Shown here piece after piece: positions 1 to 5,161 of a DNA stretch of 5,161 nt. Position 1 is the stretch's first letter. Every line of letters starts with the position of its first letter. The notes beneath the pieces were generated by a model that saw only the letters and a list, made by a program, of their open reading frames with translations, had not been told where the DNA came from and did not search any database. A program made the translations under genes and the position numbers. The stretch comes from VGKU01 sp964388785 (GTDB lineage Bacteria > Patescibacteriota > Patescibacteriia > UBA9934 > GWF2-40-263): positions 1 to 5,161 of the forward strand of contig CAYMBX010000050.1 of the NCBI GenBank assembly GCA_964388785.1, read 5' to 3'.

Positions 1-1040
1 TCGACACTGCTCGCCGGGATCTCGCTGATCTTTTCGACGAGGTACAGGATGAAGAACGTTCCGCCGATCTTCAACAGCTCGGGAATGCCGAAGATCGAAC
101 CGAGAAAGATGGCGAGGATGCCGGCCAGGACAGTGATGATCTGCATGAGCAGGTAGCCTTTGGTATGGCCATACCATCTTGAGCTCGCGATCAACAGGCC
201 GAGATACCCCACGAAACTGCCCATGAAGAGCGCTCCGTTTTCGAAGAGTGAGAGATACGGAACGGTCGTGCCGGCCATGCGCAGACCGACGAAGAGGGCA
301 AGAATGATGAATGCTCCGCTGGTCGCTCGCGCCACGGCACTCTCTTCTTCGAATCCCAGTGCGTAGCACAAGGGAGAGACGGCGACAGAGAATCCGAGTG
401 CCCCCATGAGCATGATCACGGCGGTGAAGCCGGCGATGGTGTTGTCCGTGAGGACGGCACCTGCCGCAAGAATCACCGTCGTGACGACAAAGTACGCCGC
501 TTCCTTCGCACGGATCTTGTGCAGCTTCCACGTGAGCGCCAGAATGCCACAGAGCAGAGCGAGACCCGTGAACGTCACGTACTCGCTCACTCCCGGCGCG
601 AGCGTGTTGCCCCAGATGACCAGTGCAACGCTTGCGAGGTAACCGAGCACTTCGTAGAGCTCGGGAGGGACATGCCGGAGGAATCGTGCGCCCAGGTAGA
701 GAATCGGGCCGATGATCAGCGCGATTCCCAGCACCCAGATGACGTTCATGAACGTGATAAGCCCGGCGAACTTCTGCAGGGCCGTGAGCTCTTGGGTTGC
801 AGGCGCGAGCTCTCCTTCAAGTGCCATCAGCTCGTCATAGGAGATCTCCGTCTGACCGAGAAGCCTCTGGCTCGCCGCACCCGCTTGCGCGTCGGTGATC
901 TCGCCGAGGTTTGCCATCTCCTCGATCGCTTGCAGTTGCGCCTGCAGACGAAGAAGTTCTTGTGCGCTCTTTTCGTCGGCGTGCGCGTGTAAGCTGAACA
1001 GGGAACCGAGAAGTACCAGGGAAAAGATTATGCGATTCAC
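1..1040 (-). CDS. Signal-peptide-bearing multipass membrane protein of unknown function (3' end outside window)
   Basis: An open frame with no stop runs from GTG at 1040 down to base 1, giving 346 complete codons; the C-terminus is beyond the window. Residues 1-21 look like a signal peptide: MNR, a hydrophobic core IIFSLVLLGSLFSL, then an AHA cleavage site before DEK; there is no lipobox cysteine. Residues 25-90 are soluble, helical and rich in Q, E and L, and include IEEMANLGEITDAQ, which resembles a SHOCT-type short helical hairpin. From about residue 91 onward there are roughly eight or nine hydrophobic segments (about 91-118, 128-147, 153-172, 180-198, 202-228, 239-258, 266-286, 295-318, 323-336), so most of the protein is embedded in the membrane. 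The GTG start is chosen because GGAGG lies 7 nt upstream and the signal peptide begins there; the nearby ATG at 1045-1043 hits a stop after two codons. I do not recognise the family; a transport, sensing or scaffold role cannot be told apart. The gene is GC-rich with codon use like pilB. A near-consensus promoter lies just upstream. Confidence 0.88.
   Translation of the reverse strand, partial: MNRIIFSLVLLGSLFSLHAHADEKSAQELLRLQAQLQAIEEMANLGEITDAQAGAASQRLLGQTEISYDELMALEGELAPATQELTALQKFAGLITFMNVIWVLGIALIIGPILYLGARFLRHVPPELYEVLGYLASVALVIWGNTLAPGVSEYVTFTGLALLCGILALTWKLHKIRAKEAAYFVVTTVILAAGAVLTDNTIAGFTAVIMLMGALGFSVAVSPLCYALGFEEESAVARATSGAFIILALFVGLRMAGTTVPYLSLFENGALFMGSFVGYLGLLIASSRWYGHTKGYLLMQIITVLAGILAIFLGSIFGIPELLKIGGTFFILYLVEKISEIPASSV
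161..176. repeat. Perfect 16-bp palindrome inside the membrane-protein gene
   Basis: TGGTATGGCCATACCA is its own reverse complement with no loop and no mismatch. It lies within coding sequence, encoding part of RWYGHTK on the minus strand. It could be a protein binding or restriction/modification-related site, or a chance result of codon choice; nothing else around it suggests a function. Confidence 0.5.
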
Positions 1041-1047
1041 GGCATTT

Positions 1048-1052
1048 CCTCC
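1048..1052 (-). promoter_or_regulatory. Shine-Dalgarno GGAGG for the minus-strand membrane gene
   Basis: On the minus strand GGAGG is followed by the 7-nt spacer AAATGCC and the GTG start at 1040. This fixes the start codon over the ATG overlapping the spacer, which opens only a two-codon frame. Confidence 0.8.
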
Positions 1053-1055
1053 ATG

Positions 1056-1086
1056 TTGGATGCATGAATGCTTATCGGAGTATACT
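1056..1086 (+). promoter_or_regulatory. Possible plus-strand promoter for the DUF6498-cfa unit, sharing the -10 palindrome
   Basis: TATACT at 1081-1086 is the plus-strand half of the palindrome AGTATACT. The best -35 candidate is TTGGAT at 1056-1061 with a 19-bp spacer, which is a weak hexamer and a long spacing. A start near 1093 would leave a leader of about 17 nt without a Shine-Dalgarno sequence before ATG at 1110. The site is plausible because some promoter must lie in the 69-bp gap and no better plus-strand pair was found. Confidence 0.35.
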
Positions 1087-1106
1087 GAAAACAATCAATT
1101 TGTCAA
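1079..1106 (-). promoter_or_regulatory. Sigma-70-type promoter for the minus-strand membrane gene
   Basis: Read on the minus strand, TTGACA (1106-1101) is separated by 16 bp from TATACT (1084-1079). The -35 is a perfect consensus and the -10 matches five of six bases. Transcription would begin near 1072, leaving a leader of about 30 nt that contains the GGAGG ribosome site. The spacer holds a short direct repeat, ATTGA-caa-ATTGA, overlapping the -35, which could be an operator, though it is too short to be sure. The -10 is part of the 8-bp palindrome AGTATACT, so the same bases can serve as a -10 on the other strand. Confidence 0.7.
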
Positions 1107-1109
1107 TCT

Positions 1110-1709
1110 ATGCGAGCAACTCGTTTTGATCAATCCACCTGGATTCTTATTGCGTCAAACCTCTTGACCCTTGTGCTTGCTGTAACCCAGAACTGGAGCA
1201 TTGGAACGATTTTTTGGACGTATTGGATTCAGAGTGTTCTGATCGGTCTGTTCAATGCGATCAGAATTTTCAGCTTGCGCCAATTTCGGACGGAGGGGAT
1301 GACCTCCAACGGACAGCCGATTGAACCCAACAGAACCTCAAGCAAAATCCAAACAGGTATCTTTTTCCTCGTTCATTACGGACTTTTTCATTTTGTCTAT
1401 GCCGCATTTTTATTTGCGTCATTTCCTGAAGTTGATTTGTTCTTTCTCGTCATCGGCGCAGCGATTTTTTTCTCTAACCATCTCTATTCATTTCTTCAAC
1501 ACCGACAAGCAGATCGCGAAAGCGTGCCCCACCTCGGAGGCATTATGTTCCGGCCATATTTGCGCATCTTCCCCATGCATTTGACGATCGTCTTTTTTGG
1601 TATGGCGATGCAAAGCAGAGAAACGCTCATTGTCTTTTTGTTGATTAAGACAGTTGCGGACACGGCAATGCATCTGCTAGAACATAGAAAAGAATCAAAA
1701 CCCGTATGA
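1110..1709 (+). CDS. DUF6498-type small integral membrane protein
   Basis: A 199-residue protein with about six hydrophobic segments (roughly 9-26, 30-54, 82-105, 108-128, 147-167, 171-190) and a basic C-terminal tail. The pattern matches what I know of the DUF6498 family: YWIQSVLIGLFN at the second segment (38-49), FLVHYGLFHFVY in the third (86-97), SNH at 122-124, a PMHLTI motif at 155-160 and LIKTVADTAMHLLEH near the end (178-191). Histidines 89, 124, 157 and 188 sit in or beside membrane segments and may be functional, but no biochemical role is known to me. The ATG at 1110 is the only sensible start: an in-frame stop lies at 1086-1088 and the first membrane segment follows within about ten residues. 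No Shine-Dalgarno sequence is visible. The stop overlaps the cfa start (ATGA), implying co-translation with the lipid-modifying enzyme. It is AT-rich compared with the minus-strand gene and pilB. The family assignment is from memory of the motif pattern; the gene itself is secure. Confidence 0.85.
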   Translation: MRATRFDQSTWILIASNLLTLVLAVTQNWSIGTIFWTYWIQSVLIGLFNAIRIFSLRQFRTEGMTSNGQPIEPNRTSSKIQTGIFFLVHYGLFHFVYAAFLFASFPEVDLFFLVIGAAIFFSNHLYSFLQHRQADRESVPHLGGIMFRPYLRIFPMHLTIVFFGMAMQSRETLIVFLLIKTVADTAMHLLEHRKESKPV

Positions 1710-2818
1710 ACAAACACAGACGTTTTGTGGAGGAATTATTGGCAAAGGCGGATATTCGCGTGAATGGAGATCGACCTTGGGATCTGCGTGTGCATAATGA
1801 ACGGACTTTTTCGCGTTCGTTGGCCGAAGGGTCGCTCGGGTTTGGAGAGTCGTATATGGACGGCTGGTGGGATTGCGACGCGCTTGATCAAATGTTGACG
1901 AAATTGTTTTTGGCGAGGGTTGATGAACACGTGAAGCCATGGCGGATCATTGTGCCCGCACTCACCGCGAGGTTTGTGAATCAGCAGCGGCGTTCCAAAG
2001 CGTTCGAGATCGGTGAAGCACATTACGACATCGGAAATGATTTGTACGAACGCATGCTTGATGCGCGCATGGTCTATACGTGTGGGTATTGGAAGGATGC
2101 ACAGACGTTGGATCAAGCGCAGGAAGCAAAGTTAGATCTTGTTTGTCGGAAAATTGGATTGCAGCCGGGCATGCGCGTTTTGGATATCGGGTGCGGATGG
2201 GGAAGTTTTGCGAAATTTGCGGCGGAGAAATATGGGACCGAAGTGGTCGGCATCACGGTTTCTAAAGAACAAGTCGAGCTTGCACAAAAACGTTGTGTAG
2301 GGCTTCCGATCGAGATTCGTTTACAAGATTATCGAGAAGTAACCGGCACATTTGATCGTGTGGTCTCACTTGGAATGTTTGAACATGTAGGTGTAAAAAA
2401 TTATCGAACCTACATGGAAGTCGTTCATCGATTGCTTCCGGATCAAGGGATATTTTTGCTGCATACCATCGGCGGAAATATCTCTGTTCCATCAACTGAC
2501 CGATGGATTGGCAAATATATTTTCCCCAATTCCATGCTCCCGTCGATTGCACAAATCGGGAATGCGATCGAGCGGTTGTTTGTGATGGAAGATTGGCACA
2601 ATTTCGGAACGGATTACGACAAAACACTGCTGGCGTGGTATCGCAATAGCGAACGTGCGTGGAATGAACTGTCAAATCGTTATAACGAACGTTTTCGTCG
2701 CATGTGGCGTTTTTATCTTCTTTCTTCTGCGGCCACATTTCGTACACGCCGCAACCAGCTGTGGCAAATTGTGCTCAGCAAAAACGGATTGAAGGATGGA
2801 TATCAAAGGATAAATTGA
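1706..2818 (+). CDS. cfa: Cyclopropane-fatty-acyl-phospholipid synthase
   Basis: The 370-residue protein matches the E. coli Cfa type (382 aa) end to end. Cfa transfers a methylene group from S-adenosylmethionine to the cis double bond of acyl chains in membrane phospholipids, giving cyclopropane rings that stabilise membranes under acid, drying or stationary-phase stress; it acts at the cytoplasmic face. The N-terminal part holds GSLGFGESYMDGWWDCD (42-58) and HYDIGNDLYERMLD (106-119). The Rossmann methyltransferase fold carries the SAM loop VLDIGCGWG (158-166) and QDYRE (207-211). Residues aligned with the bicarbonate/active-site set of E. coli Cfa are present: C126, E226 in GMFEHVG, H253 and I255 in LLHTIG, and Y312 in LAWY. 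FVMEDWHNFGTDYD (292-305) is typical. The enzyme therefore looks intact. Its ATG overlaps the stop of the DUF6498 gene by 4 bases and there is no strong SD, so translation is probably coupled. No terminator is seen after it; its stop codon lies inside a TTGACA that may be the -35 for pilB. AT-richer than pilB. Confidence 0.96.
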   Translation: MNKHRRFVEELLAKADIRVNGDRPWDLRVHNERTFSRSLAEGSLGFGESYMDGWWDCDALDQMLTKLFLARVDEHVKPWRIIVPALTARFVNQQRRSKAFEIGEAHYDIGNDLYERMLDARMVYTCGYWKDAQTLDQAQEAKLDLVCRKIGLQPGMRVLDIGCGWGSFAKFAAEKYGTEVVGITVSKEQVELAQKRCVGLPIEIRLQDYREVTGTFDRVVSLGMFEHVGVKNYRTYMEVVHRLLPDQGIFLLHTIGGNISVPSTDRWIGKYIFPNSMLPSIAQIGNAIERLFVMEDWHNFGTDYDKTLLAWYRNSERAWNELSNRYNERFRRMWRFYLLSSAATFRTRRNQLWQIVLSKNGLKDGYQRIN

Positions 2819-2843
2819 CATAATAAGATTGATCGCGTACAGA
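2815..2843 (+). promoter_or_regulatory. Candidate promoter for pilB, overlapping the cfa stop codon
   Basis: TTGACA at 2815-2820, a perfect -35, contains the cfa TGA stop. A 17-bp spacer leads to TACAGA at 2838-2843, a weak -10 (three of six matches). Transcription would start near 2850, giving about 39 nt of leader containing the pilB ribosome site. Because no terminator separates cfa from pilB, read-through from the upstream operon is also possible. Confidence 0.4.
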
Positions 2844-2876
2844 TGGATTTGTCTTCGAAAGAAGGCGAGAGACGAA

Positions 2877-2885
2877 AGGAAGTGA
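2877..2885 (+). promoter_or_regulatory. Strong Shine-Dalgarno for pilB
   Basis: AGGAAGTGA matches the ideal AGGAGGTGA at eight of nine positions; the GGAAG core ends 6 nt before the GTG start at 2889. The TGA inside it (2883-2885) is in frame with pilB, so the gene cannot start further upstream. Confidence 0.8.
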
Positions 2886-2888
2886 TTT

Positions 2889-4658
2889 GTGGGGGACGGA
2901 GGAAACAAACGGACCGATCCAAACTTGCCGGCTATTCCCGGCGCGAAGGGGATCGGTGGACATCTCATCCGTGCGCGACTCGTCACGCCGGAGCAGCTCA
3001 GCGCTGCTTCGGAGGAAGTGACGCGCACAGGGCAGACGCTCGCGCATGTGCTGGTGGATCAAGGAATCGTGCCGGCGCAAACGCTCGCGGAATTCCTTGC
3101 TCAGCACTACGACGTGGAAGTCTATGAGTTCGGTGATTTCGGTCTGCCGGAAGAGTCCGCGCTCAACGCGCTTGAACGCGACTTCTGCGAAGCGAACCAG
3201 GTTGTCCCGGTGTATTTCGACGAATCCGACATTGTGGTGGTCATGGCGGATCCTGGCAATGTCCAAATCGTCGATGACATCGCCTTTCGGACCGGACGAC
3301 ATGTGAAGGTGATGGTCGCGCCTGAGGAGGAGATTGAGCGGGGGATTCGACGCTACTACGGAGTGCTCGAGGACGACCAGCTGCGCGGATCTATGGGCGG
3401 AATGCTTAACCTCGAGGATGATGTTGAACTCGATACCACCGCTCGACCGGTCGTCAACGTGGATGATCTGGAACGGGATGCGCAAGCGGAACCCGTCGTC
3501 AAGCTCGTCTACACGCTGATTCTCACGGCGATTAAGCGACGTGCATCAGACATCCACATCGAACCGTACGACCATGAGTTGCGTGTGCGACTTCGCATCG
3601 ACGGTGATCTCTTCGAGATCATTCGTCCGCCGTGGAGATACCGGCATGCGATCGCTTCGCGCATCAAGATCCTCTGCCAACTGGACATCGCAGAACGGCG
3701 TATGCCGCAAGACGGTCGTATGCGTCTCAAGTTCTCGGACGGACGTTCCTGCGATTTCCGGGTAAATATCACGCCGTTCCAATACGGCGAGAAGATTGTG
3801 ATCCGACTGCTCGACAAGTCCAACTTGCGCGCGGATCTGAAACAGCTCGGATTCGAACACGGTGAACTCGACCTGTTCAGACGGACGATCGGTCTTCCAC
3901 ACGGGATGGTGCTTGTGACCGGTCCGACCGGTTCGGGTAAAACGACCACGCTCTACAGCGCACTGCTCGAGCTGAATCGAAGTAGTCGGAACATCTCGAC
4001 CGCTGAAGATCCCGTCGAGTACGATCTTCCCGGCATCAACCAGCTGCCCATCAACTCCACGATCGGTCTGACGTTCGCGGAAGCGCTCCGCTCGTTCCTG
4101 CGTCAGGATCCCGACGTGATCTTGGTTGGCGAGATCCGCGATTTCGAAACCGCGGATGTTGCCTTCCAGGCGGCACAGACCGGTCATCTCGTTTTTTCTA
4201 CACTCCACACCAACGATGCTCCCTCGACCATCGTGCGTCTGACGAGCATGGGAGTCGACGCGTTTCGGCTGTCCGCATCCTTGCGGCTTGTCGTCGCGCA
4301 GCGGCTGGTGCGTCGCGTGTGTCCACACTGCAGACAGGCGTTTAAGTGGGAAAAGGCGGATTGTCTTGCGCTCGGGCTGAGCGAGCAGGAGTACGCGCGT
4401 GCAAACATGATGGTCGGCACCGGATGCCGCGAGTGTCGGGGCACGGGATATCTCGGACGCACCGCCGTGTACGAGCTCATGCCTGTGAATCAAGCGGTTC
4501 GCGAAGCGATCAACAACTCCGACAATGCGGATGAGATTCGTCGGCTCGCCGTTCAGGCGGGCATGCGAACGCTCAACCGCGCGGCACTCGACAAGTTCGT
4601 CCAGGGCATCACGACCTACGACGAAGTCCTTCGGGTGCTGGGTGAACGTGAAGTCTGA
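2889..4658 (+). CDS. pilB: Type IV pilus / type II secretion assembly ATPase (PilB/GspE family)
   Basis: A 589-residue cytoplasmic hexameric ATPase that drives extension of a type IV pilus or a type II secretion pseudopilus through the inner-membrane platform. An N-terminal MshEN/GspE-N domain covers about 21-158. The central domain has ASDIHIEPY (219-227), then LDIAERRMPQDGR (265-277). The RecA-like core has Walker A GPTGSGKTT (345-353), an Asp box from TAEDPVEYDLPG (371-382), Walker B DVILVGEIRD with catalytic-type E415 (409-418) and a His box TGHLVFSTLHTND (431-443). A C4 zinc site is formed by CPHC (478-481) and CREC (513-516), which marks PilB/GspE extension ATPases rather than PilT. All key motifs are intact and the length is normal. 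The MshEN repeats look degenerate: the first reads IGGHLIRARLV and the second TLAHVLVDQG where RLGxxLVxxG-like motifs are expected, so canonical cyclic-di-GMP binding is doubtful. GTG start with strong SD; in-frame TGA just upstream. No pilC, pilT or pilin gene is adjacent, so PilB versus GspE is not settled. The gene appears to be its own unit, closed by a terminator directly after the stop. Confidence 0.95.
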   Translation: MGDGGNKRTDPNLPAIPGAKGIGGHLIRARLVTPEQLSAASEEVTRTGQTLAHVLVDQGIVPAQTLAEFLAQHYDVEVYEFGDFGLPEESALNALERDFCEANQVVPVYFDESDIVVVMADPGNVQIVDDIAFRTGRHVKVMVAPEEEIERGIRRYYGVLEDDQLRGSMGGMLNLEDDVELDTTARPVVNVDDLERDAQAEPVVKLVYTLILTAIKRRASDIHIEPYDHELRVRLRIDGDLFEIIRPPWRYRHAIASRIKILCQLDIAERRMPQDGRMRLKFSDGRSCDFRVNITPFQYGEKIVIRLLDKSNLRADLKQLGFEHGELDLFRRTIGLPHGMVLVTGPTGSGKTTTLYSALLELNRSSRNISTAEDPVEYDLPGINQLPINSTIGLTFAEALRSFLRQDPDVILVGEIRDFETADVAFQAAQTGHLVFSTLHTNDAPSTIVRLTSMGVDAFRLSASLRLVVAQRLVRRVCPHCRQAFKWEKADCLALGLSEQEYARANMMVGTGCRECRGTGYLGRTAVYELMPVNQAVREAINNSDNADEIRRLAVQAGMRTLNRAALDKFVQGITTYDEVLRVLGEREV

Positions 4659-4687
4659 CCTCTCCATGACGGAGAGGAATTTTTTTT
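4659..4687 (+). terminator. Intrinsic (Rho-independent) terminator of pilB
   Basis: Starting at the base after the pilB stop codon, CCTCTCC (4659-4665) pairs perfectly with GGAGAGG (4671-4677) around the 5-nt loop ATGAC, followed by AA and a run of eight T (4680-4687). A 7-bp GC-rich stem and U-tract is a textbook terminator. It separates pilB from msrA. Confidence 0.9.
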
Positions 4688-4694
4688 GGAAAAG

Positions 4695-4703
4695 TGTTAG
4701 CAT
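4695..4703 (+). promoter_or_regulatory. Candidate extended -10 promoter for msrA, predicting a leaderless mRNA
   Basis: TGTTAGCAT reads as an extended -10 (TG-T-TAGCAT; the hexamer matches four of six consensus bases). Eight bases separate its end from the ATG at 4712, so a normal initiation distance would place the transcript start at or within two bases of the start codon. No good -35 is seen; that region falls in the terminator hairpin and T-tract of pilB. No Shine-Dalgarno lies at a workable distance (GGAAAAG ends 17 nt before the ATG), which agrees with leaderless translation. Confidence 0.4.
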
Positions 4704-4711
4704 CAAGATAT

Positions 4712-5161
4712 ATGCACAAAGTAGCTGTCTTTGCCGGCGGATGCTTTTGGGGGATGGAAGAGTTATTTCGCTCGCTTCCGGGTGTCGTTGATACGGAGGT
4801 CGGCTATACAGGCGGAGAAAATGAGCATCCCACCTATGAAAATCATCCGGGTCATGCCGAGGCGCTTCAAATCACTTATGATCCGAACAAAATTTCCTAT
4901 CGTGCGCTCCTGGATTTTTTCTTTCGCATTCACAATCCGACCACACTGAATCGACAGGGAAACGATATCGGCACCTCATACCGTTCAACGATTTTTTATG
5001 GAGACGGCGTGGAGAAAAAAGAAGCCGAAGCGTTTATCGAACTCGTAAACAGGTCGGGAAGATGGGAACGGCCGGTAGTAACCACACTTGAACCTCTCGG
5101 CACGTTTTGGCCGGCTGAAGGATATCATCAAGACTATCTTCAAAAAAATCCAAGCGGTTAT
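4712..5161 (+). CDS. msrA: Peptide-methionine (S)-S-oxide reductase MsrA (3' end outside window)
   Basis: The first 150 codons are present and the frame is open at the right edge. MsrA reduces the S-epimer of methionine sulfoxide in proteins and free methionine in the cytoplasm, using a catalytic cysteine regenerated through thioredoxin. The active-site motif GGCFWG is at 9-14, with catalytic C11. Other family motifs follow in order: GVVDTEVGYTGG (24-35), PTYENHPGHAEALQITYDP (40-58), FFRIHNPTTLNRQGNDIGTSYRS (70-92), and PLGTFWPAEGYHQDYL (128-143) ending in NPSGY. The loop between PTYE and GHAE is about four residues shorter than the common PTYExVCxGxTGHAE form, so its non-catalytic cysteine is missing; short-loop MsrAs of this kind exist. 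Any resolving cysteines would lie past the window edge. The ATG start places GGCFWG close to the N-terminus, as in compact bacterial MsrAs without a fused MsrB at the front. It sits after the pilB terminator and so has its own promoter. AT-richer than pilB. Confidence 0.96.
   Translation, partial: MHKVAVFAGGCFWGMEELFRSLPGVVDTEVGYTGGENEHPTYENHPGHAEALQITYDPNKISYRALLDFFFRIHNPTTLNRQGNDIGTSYRSTIFYGDGVEKKEAEAFIELVNRSGRWERPVVTTLEPLGTFWPAEGYHQDYLQKNPSGY

Noticed and set aside
519..992. Plus-strand open frame of 157 codons
   Set aside because: Antisense to the minus-strand membrane gene, whose signal peptide, SD, promoter and hydrophobic pattern are convincing. The product is charged and low in hydrophobic residues, as expected of the complement of membrane-protein codons.
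835..1065. Minus-strand frame of 76 codons starting at the ATG just upstream of the membrane gene
   Set aside because: It is in a different frame from the membrane gene, its product is Arg/Ser-rich and featureless, and the GGAGG site sits inside it and points to GTG at 1040.
1085..1106. Direct repeat ATTGA-caa-ATTGA as an operator
   Set aside because: Five-base repeats in an AT-rich promoter are common by chance; it was noted under the promoter but is not called as a separate site.
2262..2747. Minus-strand open frame of 161 codons
   Set aside because: Wholly antisense to conserved catalytic parts of cfa; no motif supports it.
2843..3127. Plus-strand frame of 94 codons starting before pilB
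   Set aside because: It overlaps pilB in another frame, has no motifs, and the best SD is placed for the GTG at 2889.
2775..3485. Minus-strand open frame of 236 codons across the cfa-pilB junction
   Set aside because: It overlaps two secure plus-strand genes and their intergenic signals, with no family motif and no ribosome site.
3546..4706. Long minus-strand open frame (386 codons) opposite pilB
   Set aside because: It lies antisense to the secure pilB gene, has no recognisable motifs, a composition rich in Arg, His and Asp typical of shadow frames, and would start inside the T-tract side of the pilB terminator without an SD. GC-rich codon bias of pilB explains its length.
1..5161. CRISPR array, tRNA/rRNA, insertion sequence or phage genes
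   Set aside because: No spaced direct repeats, cloverleaf-like sequence, transposase motif, terminal inverted repeats or phage protein were found on either strand by eye.

Overview
The window reads as a bacterial chromosome segment with five protein genes, tightly packed; no stretch over 300 bases lacks a gene. From left to right: (1) on the minus strand, a gene running off the left edge for a secreted-then-multipass membrane protein of unknown function (1-1040); (2) a 69-bp divergent promoter region (1041-1109); (3) on the plus strand, a two-gene unit in which a DUF6498-type small membrane protein (1110-1709) overlaps by ATGA a cyclopropane-fatty-acyl-phospholipid synthase (1706-2818); (4) a type IV pilus/type II secretion assembly ATPase of the PilB/GspE family (2889-4658), with its own candidate promoter, a strong ribosome binding site and an intrinsic terminator (4659-4687); (5) the first 150 codons of peptide-methionine sulfoxide reductase MsrA (4712 to the right edge). 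No RNA gene, insertion sequence, CRISPR array or phage gene was seen.

The organism cannot be named from this sequence. The standard genetic code fits, since TGA ends the DUF6498, cfa and pilB genes. PilB/GspE-type machinery and Cfa both occur in many Gram-negative lineages, and candidate-phylum bacteria cannot be excluded. Sigma-70-like -35/-10 pairs and SD sequences matching the canonical anti-SD are visible.

The genes fall into two styles. The membrane gene at the left and pilB are GC-rich, start with GTG and have strong SD sequences. The DUF6498, cfa and msrA genes are noticeably more AT-rich, start with ATG and show no clear SD. This may reflect different gene histories or different initiation modes, such as leaderless transcripts.

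Functionally, the DUF6498-cfa pair suggests a membrane-lipid modification unit: Cfa adds a methylene bridge to unsaturated acyl chains and the coupled membrane protein is an unknown partner. MsrA repairs oxidised methionine, and PilB powers pilus or pseudopilus assembly. These last two look like independently transcribed neighbours rather than members of one pathway. I see no clear evidence of a wholly new multi-gene system. The most interesting points are the palindromic shared -10 in the divergent promoter, the DUF6498-Cfa coupling, and the uncharacterised signal-peptide/SHOCT-like/multi-TM protein.
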